Positions 1 to 10,019 are shown, counted from the first letter of the stretch. The stretch is 64,000 nucleotides of DNA from Thalassotalea sp. G2M2-11 (GCF_017168195.1 NZ_JADNYL010000002.1:372001-436000), one strand, 5' to 3'. Notes: a model not told the origin generated them from the sequence alone. Numbers and translations: made by a program.

Positions 1-45
1 ACACAGGCCTTTTACTTCATTATTTCAGTTTACAGCAGATAAAAC

Positions 46-3021
46 TTAGAATTCCGCAATAACGCTAAAACGCACATAACGAGGTCTTTGGAAGTCAGTT
101 GGTAAGCCGTAAGTTGGCTCATGGCTTCCTCGGTACCCTCCAAATGATGAATCGTAACCGGCAATTCGCTCATTTATCTCATTTATTTGAGTTGCACTAT
201 CGTTGTTTGTAACATTAAAAACATCAGCCCTAAAGGTGACTTTGTTATCGTCAAAGTACATATCATAACTTGCTGATAAATCTAAACTCCATGTATTAGG
301 TGTTCGCCCCTCAGAACCACGATCTACTAATTGGCCATCTTTAACAAACGACGCTGCGCCATAAAGTGACGCAAATGCATCAGTTGGATGAACACCAAAC
401 GAGTTTAACGGTCGACCTTGTGACCAGTTGAAATTAAAACCAACGTTTAGATCTTCAATGACATTATAAGCACCTGTCATTTTAACCACATGTCGTCTAT
501 CGTTGGGCAAATTGCCACTTGCCCCATCCACTAAGCCCGGTTGGTCAAAATTGGTCGTTAAGCCAGAATCGTCTTGGTCATTATCGGAACGAACAAAGCC
601 TTCATTATTACCCCAACTATGCGACCAAGTATAAGTAAAGCTATACATCCACTTATCATCCCAAGCGCGATTTAAAGTAAAATCAACAGCTGCGTATTGA
701 CGCTCGGCCTTTGGGTAGCCCAAAATATCTGCAGGAATCGTAAAGGTATCTTCACTGTAGTAACTACCGTCACCATCTGGATCAGTGGTAAGAGTAACGC
801 TTTTACCTGGGTTAGTTAAAACATAATACTCAAAACCTCCACAACGAGAACAGCCAGGTCCATCAGGATCTTGGGCAAGTAGAAAATCGTTAAATCCTTT
901 ATCAATGGCAATATCTTCTAGAGAACTGGCTAAGTCGCGGTATGTACCTTTAATACCAAAGCTCCATGACTCATCAAGTACACGTTGGTAGCCTAGAATA
1001 AATTCATTCTGATACATAGGATCTACATCAGCATTGACGGTTTCCGCGGTATTCATCAAATTACCATCGCTAAATGTAGTGACAGGTCCACCTGATCCTG
1101 GAACTAAATTAGGCGTAAAGTCAGCATTGATGCTTTCGACTTCAAAGTATTGGCGAACGTAAAGTTCATCTCCAGCTAAACGTACGTTAGTATTGGTAGC
1201 CACTGGTAAATAGTACTGTCCATAGTTTGCAAATAGTTTACTGTTACCATCGCCCTCAACATCCCAGCTTATTCCAACACGTGGTGCCCATTGATCGGTA
1301 ACATCAACAAACTTAAGGCCTGCTTTGTTATAATTTTCAAATGACTCATTACGTAAGCCAATAGTTGCCACTAAATTATCATTTATCTGCCATTTATCTT
1401 CGATATAAAACGCAGCTGATTTTGTTTCAAAGTCGCCAACATTGACATAAAACTCTCTACGAACATCTGTACAGTCTAGTTGCCCCTGCGCAAGCAAACC
1501 GGTATCACAACCTTGATAACGCCAGGCAACACCTCCAGCACGTTGAGTGTTTTCTTCAGCTTCCATATTTTCATAGTCAATACCAAAGCGCAGTGTATGA
1601 TCATCATGAACATACCAATCAAAGTCTAAGCGATAAGCTGTACGTTTGTCTTTTTGTATTGAAGGTGTGTACAAGCCAAAAGCACCAAATTCACGACCGC
1701 TATAACGTTCATATATAGCGGGTTTATCCCCTAAAGGGTTTTTGCCGGCATTTAAGTTTGAATAACTTGCTTCATTGATGGAGTATTGCGCAGTAACGGT
1801 TAAATCATCCGATAAAATACCGGTATATTTTAAGCCCCAGGTTTTTCCACCGCGTTCTAAAATATAATCACCATACCATTCACCGGTAGTATCCGTATCT
1901 GGGTTATATAGATTCTTAGTACTTTCTAAGTCAGAACTATTATCCCAGCCAGTAAATTCAACAATATGGTCATCGGTGATGTACCAATCTAGCTTTAACG
2001 CATACAGTGTGTCGTTCGCTTCGCGATCATATATTGCACCGCTTTCAGCATAATCAGAATCTCTATTTTCTTGATTAATCAAGCCAAAAAAGAACAGCTT
2101 ATCTTTAATGATTGCACCACTTGCCCAAAAATTAATGTTTGTTGAGCCAATGTTATCTTTCTTATTAACAACATAGTATTCTGAGCCTACCGCTTCAATG
2201 TCGTCAGGGTCAGTTCGAAACACGTCTGGTTGATTTTCCCTTAAGCTAGCGGGTTCATAGAAGGCACTGGCACCAAATTTAAATTCATTGCTACCTGACT
2301 TGGTTACCGCGTTTACCACGCCTCCAGTAGAACGGCCAAATTCGGCTGAATAGCCGCCAGTCTTCACTTCAAAAGATTTATACATTTCAAATGGCAATTC
2401 AGAACCACCTAATCCATTGCGAAAATTGGTTGTATTAATCCCATTGATATAATAAACGTTTTCTCCTACTGATGAGCCACCAAAAGATGCTAAATTACCA
2501 AAGTCATCATCGCCAGAAATAGTTCCAGGAGCTAATAAAGCTACCGAAGTCACATCACGAGCAACAGGAACTTTATTAAGATATTCAAGATCAACGATAA
2601 GTTGAGATTCACTTGATGCAACATCAATCGCTGTAACTGCCGCACCAGTGACTGTGATCCTTTCAATATCACCACTCTCCATTGTCAGGTTTACTGTAGT
2701 TGCACCAGCCGCCCCTACACGTAACATTTCTTGTTTTAAGACTAAAAATCCATCTTTTTTAGCTTCTAAACTATAGGTACCTGCAGGTAATAGAGGGAAA
2801 CGATAATTACCTTGACTATCAGTGGAAACTGTACGAGTAAGACCTGTTGTTAAATTTTTAATGGTAACGGTGACATTTGATAAAATATTACCGACTTGGG
2901 TTTGCGAAGTACCTTTGATACTCCCTTCATTTGCCATTACTGGAACTGCTACGCCAAGTGACATAGCTACAGCTAAAGCTGTTATTGATCGATTAAACGA
3001 CTTAGATAAATTGTATTTCAT
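46..3021 (-). CDS. Oar-like TonB-dependent outer-membrane receptor
   Basis: A 991-residue outer-membrane receptor. A signal peptide covers about residues 1-30 (ending VPVMA). It is followed by a carboxypeptidase-regulatory-like beta-sandwich (about 33-115, with the GNYRFPLLPAGTYSLEA stretch), a TonB plug (about 120-245, ending in GGYSAEFGRSTGGVVNAVTK) and a long beta-barrel that finishes with an aromatic C-terminus (VIAEF), the usual signal for barrel assembly. The family imports large or poorly diffusible ligands using TonB energy. The order of regulatory-like domain, plug and barrel is that of Oar/SusC-like receptors. The substrate cannot be read from the sequence. It is divergent from a LytTR/LytS pair that may control it, with repeated GTTTCAC motifs in the shared upstream region. 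Domain assignment is firm; ligand unknown. Confidence 0.93.
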   Translation of the reverse strand: MKYNLSKSFNRSITALAVAMSLGVAVPVMANEGSIKGTSQTQVGNILSNVTVTIKNLTTGLTRTVSTDSQGNYRFPLLPAGTYSLEAKKDGFLVLKQEMLRVGAAGATTVNLTMESGDIERITVTGAAVTAIDVASSESQLIVDLEYLNKVPVARDVTSVALLAPGTISGDDDFGNLASFGGSSVGENVYYINGINTTNFRNGLGGSELPFEMYKSFEVKTGGYSAEFGRSTGGVVNAVTKSGSNEFKFGASAFYEPASLRENQPDVFRTDPDDIEAVGSEYYVVNKKDNIGSTNINFWASGAIIKDKLFFFGLINQENRDSDYAESGAIYDREANDTLYALKLDWYITDDHIVEFTGWDNSSDLESTKNLYNPDTDTTGEWYGDYILERGGKTWGLKYTGILSDDLTVTAQYSINEASYSNLNAGKNPLGDKPAIYERYSGREFGAFGLYTPSIQKDKRTAYRLDFDWYVHDDHTLRFGIDYENMEAEENTQRAGGVAWRYQGCDTGLLAQGQLDCTDVRREFYVNVGDFETKSAAFYIEDKWQINDNLVATIGLRNESFENYNKAGLKFVDVTDQWAPRVGISWDVEGDGNSKLFANYGQYYLPVATNTNVRLAGDELYVRQYFEVESINADFTPNLVPGSGGPVTTFSDGNLMNTAETVNADVDPMYQNEFILGYQRVLDESWSFGIKGTYRDLASSLEDIAIDKGFNDFLLAQDPDGPGCSRCGGFEYYVLTNPGKSVTLTTDPDGDGSYYSEDTFTIPADILGYPKAERQYAAVDFTLNRAWDDKWMYSFTYTWSHSWGNNEGFVRSDNDQDDSGLTTNFDQPGLVDGASGNLPNDRRHVVKMTGAYNVIEDLNVGFNFNWSQGRPLNSFGVHPTDAFASLYGAASFVKDGQLVDRGSEGRTPNTWSLDLSASYDMYFDDNKVTFRADVFNVTNNDSATQINEINERIAGYDSSFGGYRGSHEPTYGLPTDFQRPRYVRFSVIAEF

Positions 3022-3375
3022 TTAAAACTCCCTTGACTATTTTTCTATTTTTATAAAAGCAACCGATAGCTGCTACTACCAAAGGTAACAACTGTGACTA
3101 CTAAGAGGTGTAGAAAGGGATAAAAGAGCATATTGGTGTGATAAAAATAGTGAAACTTAATATATAGCTCTAAACCTAGTTTCACTTACATTGTCATTCT
3201 TTTTTTGCAAGGATTTAAAAATAAGGCATTACAGGTAGTTTCACCATTTTTCACCCAACTAATAAAACCTATAACGTTGCATTCACCATAGATAATGTGC
3301 AATTCATACCAACTTAAATGATTTTATTCTTTTATAATTTTACTATTCAAAATAAAAATTTAACTAGGATACCTC
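3022..3375. promoter_or_regulatory. divergent intergenic region with repeated GTTTCAC motifs
   Basis: This 354-bp AT-rich gap separates the receptor from the two-component genes. TAGTTTCAC occurs at 3177-3185 and 3236-3244, and the reverse complement of GTTTCAC occurs at 3150-3156. LytTR regulators bind spaced short repeats, so these are candidate operators for the adjacent response regulator. That link is inference; the repeats themselves are visible. No open reading frame of note is present. Confidence 0.4.
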
Positions 3376-4089
3376 ATGATTAGCTGTATTGTTGTTGATG
3401 ATGAAGAAATGGCGCTAGAGCGATTAACCAGAGAAATAGAAAAGCGACCCGGCTGGAACATTGTAAAACAATGTGGAGAATATAATGAAGCAAAGCAAGC
3501 TTTGTTAGAGCATGAACCCGATATTTGCTTTATGGATATTAATATAATTTCAGGGAGCGGAATGGATTTAGCAAAATCCTTATCAGGCCTTATTGCGACG
3601 CAATGGATCTTTTCAACGGCATATGGCGAATATGCAATTGATGCATTTGATATAGATGCGTTTGGTTATCTGCTCAAACCTTATGAAAATGATAAATTAA
3701 AACACTTAATGCATAGATTTGAAAACCTTGTGTCTACAGTAAAACAGCAAGAAACACCAATCAACAAACTAGCGATTAAATCAATTGGGGAAGTAAAAAT
3801 AATCGATATTAACGATATTATTTGGATCAAAGGTGCCTCTAATTATTTAGAACTCTATTTTTCAGATCGAATGTTATTACACAGAGAAACATTAACTAGC
3901 ATTGAAAACAAACTCCCAAACACAAAATTTTTTCGTGTTCACCGTTCCGCAATTATCAATATCGACTACGTTGGCAAAGTTGAAAGTGAGCTAGGCCGCT
4001 ATTCAAGCTTAATAATGAAGAACGGTGATGATGTAAAAATGAGCAACAACTATAAACACAAATTATTCAAAGTGCTGGGGATACATTAA
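3376..4089 (+). CDS. LytTR-family response regulator
   Basis: A 237-residue regulator with an N-terminal receiver domain (about 1-120) and a C-terminal LytTR DNA-binding domain (about 130-235). Acidic pocket residues are D8-D9, the phospho-acceptor is D54 in CFMDINI, the switch threonine is at 81 (FSTAY) and the conserved lysine is K101 (LLKPYE). The LytTR part shows the IIWIKGASNYLELY and FFRVHRSAIIN signatures. It is a transcription regulator whose partner is the kinase directly downstream: the stop and start codons overlap by one base (4089). The AT-rich upstream sequence and divergent receptor gene suggest local regulation, which is inference. Confidence 0.93.
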   Translation: MISCIVVDDEEMALERLTREIEKRPGWNIVKQCGEYNEAKQALLEHEPDICFMDINIISGSGMDLAKSLSGLIATQWIFSTAYGEYAIDAFDIDAFGYLLKPYENDKLKHLMHRFENLVSTVKQQETPINKLAIKSIGEVKIIDINDIIWIKGASNYLELYFSDRMLLHRETLTSIENKLPNTKFFRVHRSAIINIDYVGKVESELGRYSSLIMKNGDDVKMSNNYKHKLFKVLGIH

Positions 4090-5198
4090 TGCATTTTGGT
4101 GAAGTTAAAAATATCTATGAAAAATATACTAAAAGGCAACTTTATTGGATATTCCAAGTTTGTGGTTGGATCATCTATTCTGCGACATTTTCGTTGGACA
4201 ATATAGTCTTTAACTTTGATGATTATACTCCCCCTGTAAATACATTGATAAGCTTTAGCATCTTTAGCTTTACTGGCTTTCTAATTTCCACCGTTCTCAG
4301 AGCAATATATAAAAAATTTGAACATAAGAATTTTGTAATTTTTTTAATCGTTGCATTTGTATCTTGCAACCTACTTTCATTAGTGTGGACGGCAGGAAAA
4401 AAACTCTATATTTGGTACTTTATATATCCTGAGATGTTTACTCAATGGATCGAAAATGAAATTCCCTTTTATGCTATTTTTTTCTTTTATTCAAACTCGT
4501 TACTAGTGCTTTTAGTTTGGACCGCTTTTTATAGTGGCATTAAGTTTCATATCAAATTATTAGAACAAAACAAACGAATATTAGAAATAAAAGCTGATAA
4601 TGAACGTGCTAAATTAGAACTTCTCAGGTACCAATTAAACCCTCACTTTTTATTTAATTCATTAAACGCCGCCTCTAATTTAGCTATCAGAGGTGATGGA
4701 GAAAAAACAAGTGATATGCTAGCTAAACTAGCGACTTTTTTAAGGTTTTCTCTCGATAATTCACCAACCGTTCGCGTACCTTTAGAAGAAGACTTAAATG
4801 TCATGGAGAAATATTTAGATATTGAAAGTATAAGGTTTGGCAAACGTTTAAAAATAGTTTGGCAGATACAGCCAGATACTTTACAAGTTATGCTACCAAA
4901 TTTTTTAATTCAGCCATTAATTGAAAATGTGATAAAACATGTGTTGAACAAGTCAAATACGCAGACTGTCTTACTCATAAAAGCTGAGAAAATAGACAAT
5001 AACGTACTATTAATTGTTAGTGATAATGGCCCATTAACGTCCCTAGAACCTCTACAATCAAGTAAAGGTATCGGCCTTTCAAATATTAAACAAAGACTTG
5101 AACTATTTTATGCTAAAAATTATCAATTGAAGATGAGCATTAATCAACCTCAAGGCTTAAAAATTGAAATAATCATTCCTGCTGAAATAGAAAAATAG
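4089..5198 (+). CDS. LytS/YehU-type sensor histidine kinase
   Basis: A 369-residue membrane kinase. Four hydrophobic segments (about 20-40, 53-70, 82-101 and 125-147) are followed by a short coiled linker and a His_kinase domain (PF06580 type) with the phospho-acceptor H186 in YQLNPHFLFNSLN. An ATPase domain follows with N-box IQPLIENVIKH and G-box-like SDNGP and GIGLSNIKQRL. It overlaps the LytTR regulator and is surely its cognate kinase. There is no separate extracytoplasmic sensor domain, so the signal is probably sensed in or near the membrane. It is transcribed away from the TonB receptor. Confidence 0.92.
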   Translation: MHFGEVKNIYEKYTKRQLYWIFQVCGWIIYSATFSLDNIVFNFDDYTPPVNTLISFSIFSFTGFLISTVLRAIYKKFEHKNFVIFLIVAFVSCNLLSLVWTAGKKLYIWYFIYPEMFTQWIENEIPFYAIFFFYSNSLLVLLVWTAFYSGIKFHIKLLEQNKRILEIKADNERAKLELLRYQLNPHFLFNSLNAASNLAIRGDGEKTSDMLAKLATFLRFSLDNSPTVRVPLEEDLNVMEKYLDIESIRFGKRLKIVWQIQPDTLQVMLPNFLIQPLIENVIKHVLNKSNTQTVLLIKAEKIDNNVLLIVSDNGPLTSLEPLQSSKGIGLSNIKQRLELFYAKNYQLKMSINQPQGLKIEIIIPAEIEK

Positions 5199-5406
5199 AA
5201 GCCTCAGAGTAACTTCTATAGTCAAAAAATTATGCTCTAGGGAGTGAGCATAAGCGCGGGTAGATTAACGCAATTTTTTGTCGAGTTATTATTGAGACAA
5301 AGAAGCAGTCACATCAGTGAAGTGTTCGATGCACATCATTAACTAGCTAAAAACTTTAGATAATAAAACCGCTACAAGACGATAAAATGCCTTGAAATAT
5401 TTAAAC

Positions 5407-6750
5407 TTAGTGTAAATATTTTTGCCTTATTTTCTTAGCTTTATCTTTATTGTCATTTGCGTCTAACGCTTCAGCGTAGCTATCCCATCCATTTTTGTAA
5501 TCGGGGTATACCTGTGTCAAAAAGTCAAATAGCTTCTCTGCACTATCAAAATGCTTATTTTCTAAATATAGATAGCCGTATCGATTTAGCTGAAGCGCAC
5601 TGGGTAAATCCCATCGTTGTGCTAGTTTTGCTTGTGAAAATACTTTAATCGCCCCATCAAGATCACCAGAGAGCACCTTTGTGGCTATCTTATCTAATAA
5701 ATTTTCATAAGGTAAAGCTTCATCAAATCCCAGAACAGCATTCGCTAATTGATTATATAATGAATTTACGTATGTTGGCTTTTCATTGGCCAAAGTTACA
5801 ACAATCAACTTATGGTCTAAATATGTAGACACATTTGCTACAAAGGATTCATTTGAACCACTATGTGTAAATGCTTGCCCTTTAGCTCCAGTGTTTGATG
5901 GCCAGTTATACAAATACCGAAATAATCCATGATTATTCGCAAGCATTGAATTAAAGCTTTTTACAGAAACAACTTTCCCACTAATCAATGCAAGTTGCCA
6001 TTGATATAAATCCATAACAGATGAATACATAGCTCCGTGTCCAATTGCATAGTTTTGTAGCTGAGAAGGAAAAACAATCTCATCATCGCCAAGACGATTA
6101 ATCCCCTGCACTAAAGATGACTTAACCTTTTCAGTGATTATGCCTGTGTTCAATAAATTAAGGGGTTTAATAATGTTATTAACTAGCACCTGCTCAAAAG
6201 GTTTATTGGTGACAGACTCAATAATAAGCGATATCACCGCAAAACCAGCATTTGAATATTGTTTTGATTTTTCAGGTGATATTGACAAATCCTTTAAACG
6301 CCTCAAACGCTCTTTGCTCGTCATGTTTCGGTTGGTACCTCTTTCATTTAAAGAGATAAAGTCTCGTGGTAAACCGCTTCTGTGTTCTAAAATTTCGTTA
6401 ATCGTAATAGTGCCGATTTCATGTTCTGAAAATCCTTTGACATAGGTACTTATCGGAAAACCAAAGTCAACTAGTTGTTTTTCCTCAAGTAAATATATTA
6501 AGGCTGCTGTAAACTGTTTAGCAATAGAGCCAATTTCAAACCTTGAAGAAAACTCAATGTTGTCTGAACTTACATTCGCTATAATTTCATCATCAATCGC
6601 AACTAGCACATTACCTCGAAACATCTGATGTTCAATATAAGCTTCTGTAATTTTTGTGAGTTTTCCAGCTAATTCACTACTATTACCTGAAAAAGCGACA
6701 ATCATTGAAAAAATAAAAATAAACCAGTATTTAAATGTGTTCACTATCAT
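5407..6750 (-). CDS. secreted serine hydrolase, class C beta-lactamase family
   Basis: A 447-residue protein with an N-terminal hydrophobic export segment (about 7-22). The penicillin-binding-protein/beta-lactamase fold carries S75-I-A-K78 (the SxxK motif), a Y165-S-N motif and a late HSG triad (THSGSN). These are the three active-site motifs of the class C/esterase superfamily. The last hundred residues look helical and TPR-like (AEKLFDFLTQVYPDYKNGWDSYAEALDANDN). The family includes peptidases, esterases and D-aminopeptidases, so the substrate is not predictable. It lies downstream of the molybdenum hydroxylase on the same strand with a 130-bp gap, so a shared transcript is possible but not shown. 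Confidence 0.85.
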   Translation of the reverse strand: MIVNTFKYWFIFIFSMIVAFSGNSSELAGKLTKITEAYIEHQMFRGNVLVAIDDEIIANVSSDNIEFSSRFEIGSIAKQFTAALIYLLEEKQLVDFGFPISTYVKGFSEHEIGTITINEILEHRSGLPRDFISLNERGTNRNMTSKERLRRLKDLSISPEKSKQYSNAGFAVISLIIESVTNKPFEQVLVNNIIKPLNLLNTGIITEKVKSSLVQGINRLGDDEIVFPSQLQNYAIGHGAMYSSVMDLYQWQLALISGKVVSVKSFNSMLANNHGLFRYLYNWPSNTGAKGQAFTHSGSNESFVANVSTYLDHKLIVVTLANEKPTYVNSLYNQLANAVLGFDEALPYENLLDKIATKVLSGDLDGAIKVFSQAKLAQRWDLPSALQLNRYGYLYLENKHFDSAEKLFDFLTQVYPDYKNGWDSYAEALDANDNKDKAKKIRQKYLH

Positions 6751-6880
6751 CCCTATTATGCTTTGTTTGGTTTGTTTAGAAACTTACTGTTCGGATAAGG
6801 TTTAAAACCGGATAAATTGTTACCCCATTAAACTTATACATATCAGCTTACGTGTTCCTTCAGTAAAGTTTTTAATAAAA

Positions 6881-9088
6881 TTAAATTAACAATGAAGAGG
6901 GTAATTGTTTACAACGCGTACCGGTGAGGTTAAATATCGCATTGAGCACAGCAGGAGCTGTATCTGGCACGGCAGATTCTCCGACTCGATTCGGAGAACG
7001 CTCGCTTTCGACGAGATGAATTTCAATAAGAGGCACCTTATTTGAGCGTATTACAGGATAATCATGAAAATTGGATTGAACAACTCTGCCATTTCGAACA
7101 TGGATCGATGGATTTTGCAACGCAGACAACGCCCAAATAATACTTCCTTCTATTTGAGATTTAACAAGTTGAGGATTAACAACTTTACCGCAGTCAAACA
7201 GACAGACAATTTTTTCAACTTGTACTTTTTCTTCTTTACGGCTTACATAAGCGACCTGACACACATACGTTCCATAAAAATAGCTAAGTGAAATACCTTT
7301 CCCTTTTGTGCTCCCTAGCTCCTTATGCCAATCAACTTTTTCTTCTGCCAGCTTTAACATAGCCAACAATTTTTTTTGACGTTCAATTCGGTGTTGAAAA
7401 GATTTTTCGTCAAGACCTTTTTCTTGATGAAAAATAGCATGTTGCGATAACCATTGTTTACGTAACTCGATTGGATCCTTTTTTAACTTTGCTGCAACTT
7501 CATCAATGAAGCACTCTCGAGCAAGTCCTAACGGGTGCGCATCAACACTTCGCCAAGAGCCTGGCAATAACACTAAACTATCGCCCTCAGCATGGCGTGA
7601 TGAACGATGAGGTGTATGTCCAGCGTAATAGTCCAACATGATGTTTCGTGCGAGCCAACCATAGTTAGAACCACTTAGAGTGAGTGAATCCCATGCAACA
7701 GGGTTATCGGCATCATCAAGAACTAAAGTATGCTTATCAATACGCGCTAGATGATACCGGCCATGTTTAACACAATCTTCTCGTGACCAGGTCACTTTTA
7801 CCGGCCTTTGTAATTTCACCGCTAAGTATGCTGCTTCAACAACAAAATCATAAAAATAACGCCTGCCAAAGCCTCCACCGGAGCGCATCGAATGAATAAC
7901 AATGTTGCTTTTAGAAACTCCTGTGCATTCAGCAACATAATCTAAAGCTAAAGTTGGTGATTGAGTACCAGCCCACAAAGTTAATTTATGACCATCATAG
8001 TCTGCAACCGCATTAAGAGGTTCAATATGCGCATTTTCTTGATATGGGTTGTAATACTGACAGGTAAAAATTCTATCTCGCTTTGCATTTTTTATTTTTT
8101 TTTGCACGTCCCCAGAAGAAGCAATATCTCGAATACTGTCTCCAGCTCCCGCCTTCAGTTCACTCTTGATAATATCGTCGTCATGCTTTTCATATTGACT
8201 CTTTGTCCATGTAAGCGTTAAACGCTTTCTTCCTGCTAAAGCATGCCATGTTGATTGCGCGATCACAGCCACACCACTTTTAGTACCTCGATACTTCTCT
8301 TGCCATTTATTTTCCACGTTAGTCTTAAACGGGAAGGCAGGCATTTTAATGGTCGATATCACCCCTGCTAATTGCCTGCACTCTTTATCATCTATCGATA
8401 ATAATTCACTATCGGTGGTTGGACTTCGTTCTATACTGGCGTGAACCATATTGTCTAACTCAATATCAATTGAGAACTGTTGTTTTCCGGTGACAATATC
8501 TTTGTTCTCTTTAATTGATAAAGAATGCCCAACAAGTTCTAATTCTGAGTCATTTTTCAATACTGCATTCTCAGGCACATTTTTTTCAACCACTGATATA
8601 AACAACTTGGCAAATGGCAATGACTCATTCGTTGTACGACGATAAACTTTGCTATTTGAAACAACACAGTCTTTAGGTAAGCATTGCCAATATTCACTGG
8701 CACATTCAACAAAAAGCTGCCTAAGATTGGCAGCCGCCTGACGTAGCGGTAAATACGCTGCCAACATACCATTACTTCCGGCGGAAGAGCCAAGAGAATG
8801 GTTAATCTCTATATCAGCAGTAATAGGAGGGCGTTCTATACGAAACTTGTTCCAGTCAGCGCCAAGTTCATCGCAAACAACCATCGCAAGCCCAGTTGAA
8901 ACTCCTTGGCCCATTTCAGGTTTTGTATCCCGATAAACAATTGTTCCATCAGCGTTAAAGCGCAAATAAATATTTGCTTGAAAATTACTTGCACTTTCAT
9001 GGGCTGATAATGGCAAAGACAGGTTTAATAATAAGCAACCTCCACTTCCAATAGAAGTTTTTAAAAAAGTCCTTCTATTTAAATACAT
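6881..9088 (-). CDS. Tat-exported xanthine-dehydrogenase-family molybdopterin-binding subunit (IorB-like)
   Basis: A 735-residue protein with a twin-arginine signal (RRTFLK at residues 5-10, then a hydrophobic stretch ending LSAHES). It has the fold of the large molybdenum-cofactor subunit of aldehyde/xanthine/isoquinoline oxidoreductases, including GQGVSTGLAMVVCDELG, the MRSGGGFGRRYFYDFVVEAA region and a C-terminal VGESAVPDTAPAVLNAIF motif carrying the catalytic Glu. Enzymes of this type hydroxylate aromatic heterocycles or oxidise aldehydes, and need a partner [2Fe-2S] subunit. No such subunit gene is adjacent on either side: upstream are an integrase remnant and tRNA, downstream a serine hydrolase. 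The partner may be elsewhere, or the gene may be a stranded relic; the reading frame is intact. Confidence 0.88.
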   Translation of the reverse strand: MYLNRRTFLKTSIGSGGCLLLNLSLPLSAHESASNFQANIYLRFNADGTIVYRDTKPEMGQGVSTGLAMVVCDELGADWNKFRIERPPITADIEINHSLGSSAGSNGMLAAYLPLRQAAANLRQLFVECASEYWQCLPKDCVVSNSKVYRRTTNESLPFAKLFISVVEKNVPENAVLKNDSELELVGHSLSIKENKDIVTGKQQFSIDIELDNMVHASIERSPTTDSELLSIDDKECRQLAGVISTIKMPAFPFKTNVENKWQEKYRGTKSGVAVIAQSTWHALAGRKRLTLTWTKSQYEKHDDDIIKSELKAGAGDSIRDIASSGDVQKKIKNAKRDRIFTCQYYNPYQENAHIEPLNAVADYDGHKLTLWAGTQSPTLALDYVAECTGVSKSNIVIHSMRSGGGFGRRYFYDFVVEAAYLAVKLQRPVKVTWSREDCVKHGRYHLARIDKHTLVLDDADNPVAWDSLTLSGSNYGWLARNIMLDYYAGHTPHRSSRHAEGDSLVLLPGSWRSVDAHPLGLARECFIDEVAAKLKKDPIELRKQWLSQHAIFHQEKGLDEKSFQHRIERQKKLLAMLKLAEEKVDWHKELGSTKGKGISLSYFYGTYVCQVAYVSRKEEKVQVEKIVCLFDCGKVVNPQLVKSQIEGSIIWALSALQNPSIHVRNGRVVQSNFHDYPVIRSNKVPLIEIHLVESERSPNRVGESAVPDTAPAVLNAIFNLTGTRCKQLPSSLLI

Positions 9089-9272
9089 ATCAACCTCAGT
9101 AATTACAGTTTTAATACTCTAGACAGACCTAATAACTAATTAATCCAATCATAGGCAAAGAGGAGAGCTCTTTAATAAAGTGTAAAAAAATAAAATGTAA
9201 ACCACATTGTTGTTAGACTGATAAAAAAGCTCATTCAACCTGCTTTTAGAGTCAAACAATGTAACAGCATAT

Positions 9273-9674
9273 TTAATCTTTACAGTTTTTCTTTTGATTA
9301 AAAGCGATAAAATAAACCACCGTTTGGTGGTTTATTGTGTCTCTCTGCTCGTTTATGTCGACCTTAAGTCTCTCATACCAACGAGAAGCGATAACCGCCG
9401 CGTCTTTAGCGGTCAGCTTAATGTCTTCATTACTGTTTAACTGTAAACGAGTAAGGCTAAAGAGATCGTCAGTTTCGGCAATATGAGAGACGATAAGACG
9501 GTTAGCTTCCTGACGGTCTTTAGTTTTGAGTGAACGCTTAATTTCACGTCCACGACCTAACGCTTCTCGAATGTCAGAAGGAACAACTCGACGAAAATAA
9601 TAAACGCCTGTTTTTTGGGGGGTGAAAGGACTAGTCATAGAGGGCATTTTGTACCACCTTTTTGTACCAGTCAA
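9273..9674 (-). pseudogene. truncated tyrosine-type integrase N-terminus
   Basis: A 133-residue frame whose first part (GVYYFRRVVPSDIREALG, then EIKRSLKTKDRQEANRL) matches the N-terminal arm-binding domain found in tRNA-associated phage-type integrases. It stops before any core-binding or catalytic domain: no R...HxxR...Y residues follow, and the last residues (QKKNCKD) look unrelated. It starts 70 bp past the 3' end of tRNA-Ser(GGA), the usual location of an integrase at a tRNA attachment site. It is therefore read as the stump of a lost integrative element. The start may be one of the internal methionines (MPSMTSPF). Confidence 0.75.
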
Positions 9675-9743
9675 CTTATTGCTAGATTGGCTACACGCCT
9701 TGATATTAAAGAACCCTATAGATTTAAAGGGCTAGATAAAGAA

Positions 9744-9831
9744 TGGCGGTGACGGAGAGATTCGAACTCTCGAAAGGTTGCCCTTTACACACTTTCCAGG
9801 CGTGCTCCTTCAGCCACTCGGACACGTCACC
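9744..9831 (-). tRNA. tRNA-Ser(GGA)
   Basis: An 88-base class II tRNA including an encoded CCA. The acceptor strands GGTGACG and CGTCACC pair, the anticodon loop contains TGGAA with anticodon GGA, there is a long variable arm, and the T-arm reads GAGAGTTCGAATCTCTC. Two decayed copies of its 5' end lie upstream (9928-9945 and 10065-10082), and a stable-RNA-like promoter lies before both. Confidence 0.97.
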
Positions 9832-9923
9832 TATTTAAGATTTTTAGAAGATTTTATTCTTTAGTGTTCTTCTCACTAACGGTGATTTAGCTGAGCACGC
9901 CTTGGCGTGATATTTCAACCTTG

Positions 9924-9945
9924 GCAGCCACTCGGACACGTCACC
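9924..9945 (-). repeat. decayed copy of the tRNA-Ser 5' end (inner)
   Basis: The 18 bases at 9928-9945 are identical to the first 18 bases of tRNA-Ser(GGA) at 9814-9831, and the match runs a few bases further with one change (GCAGCC against TCAGCC). The remaining body of a tRNA is absent; only a short CACGCC/GGCGTG inverted repeat near 9895-9909 remains. It is read as the remnant of a second tandem tRNA-Ser gene. Confidence 0.75.
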
Positions 9946-10019
9946 TAAGTTTTACTTTCTAATGCTTGGCATAAACACATCCATGATGATCGGCACCCAA
10001 GCCATTCATCCTTGAATGT

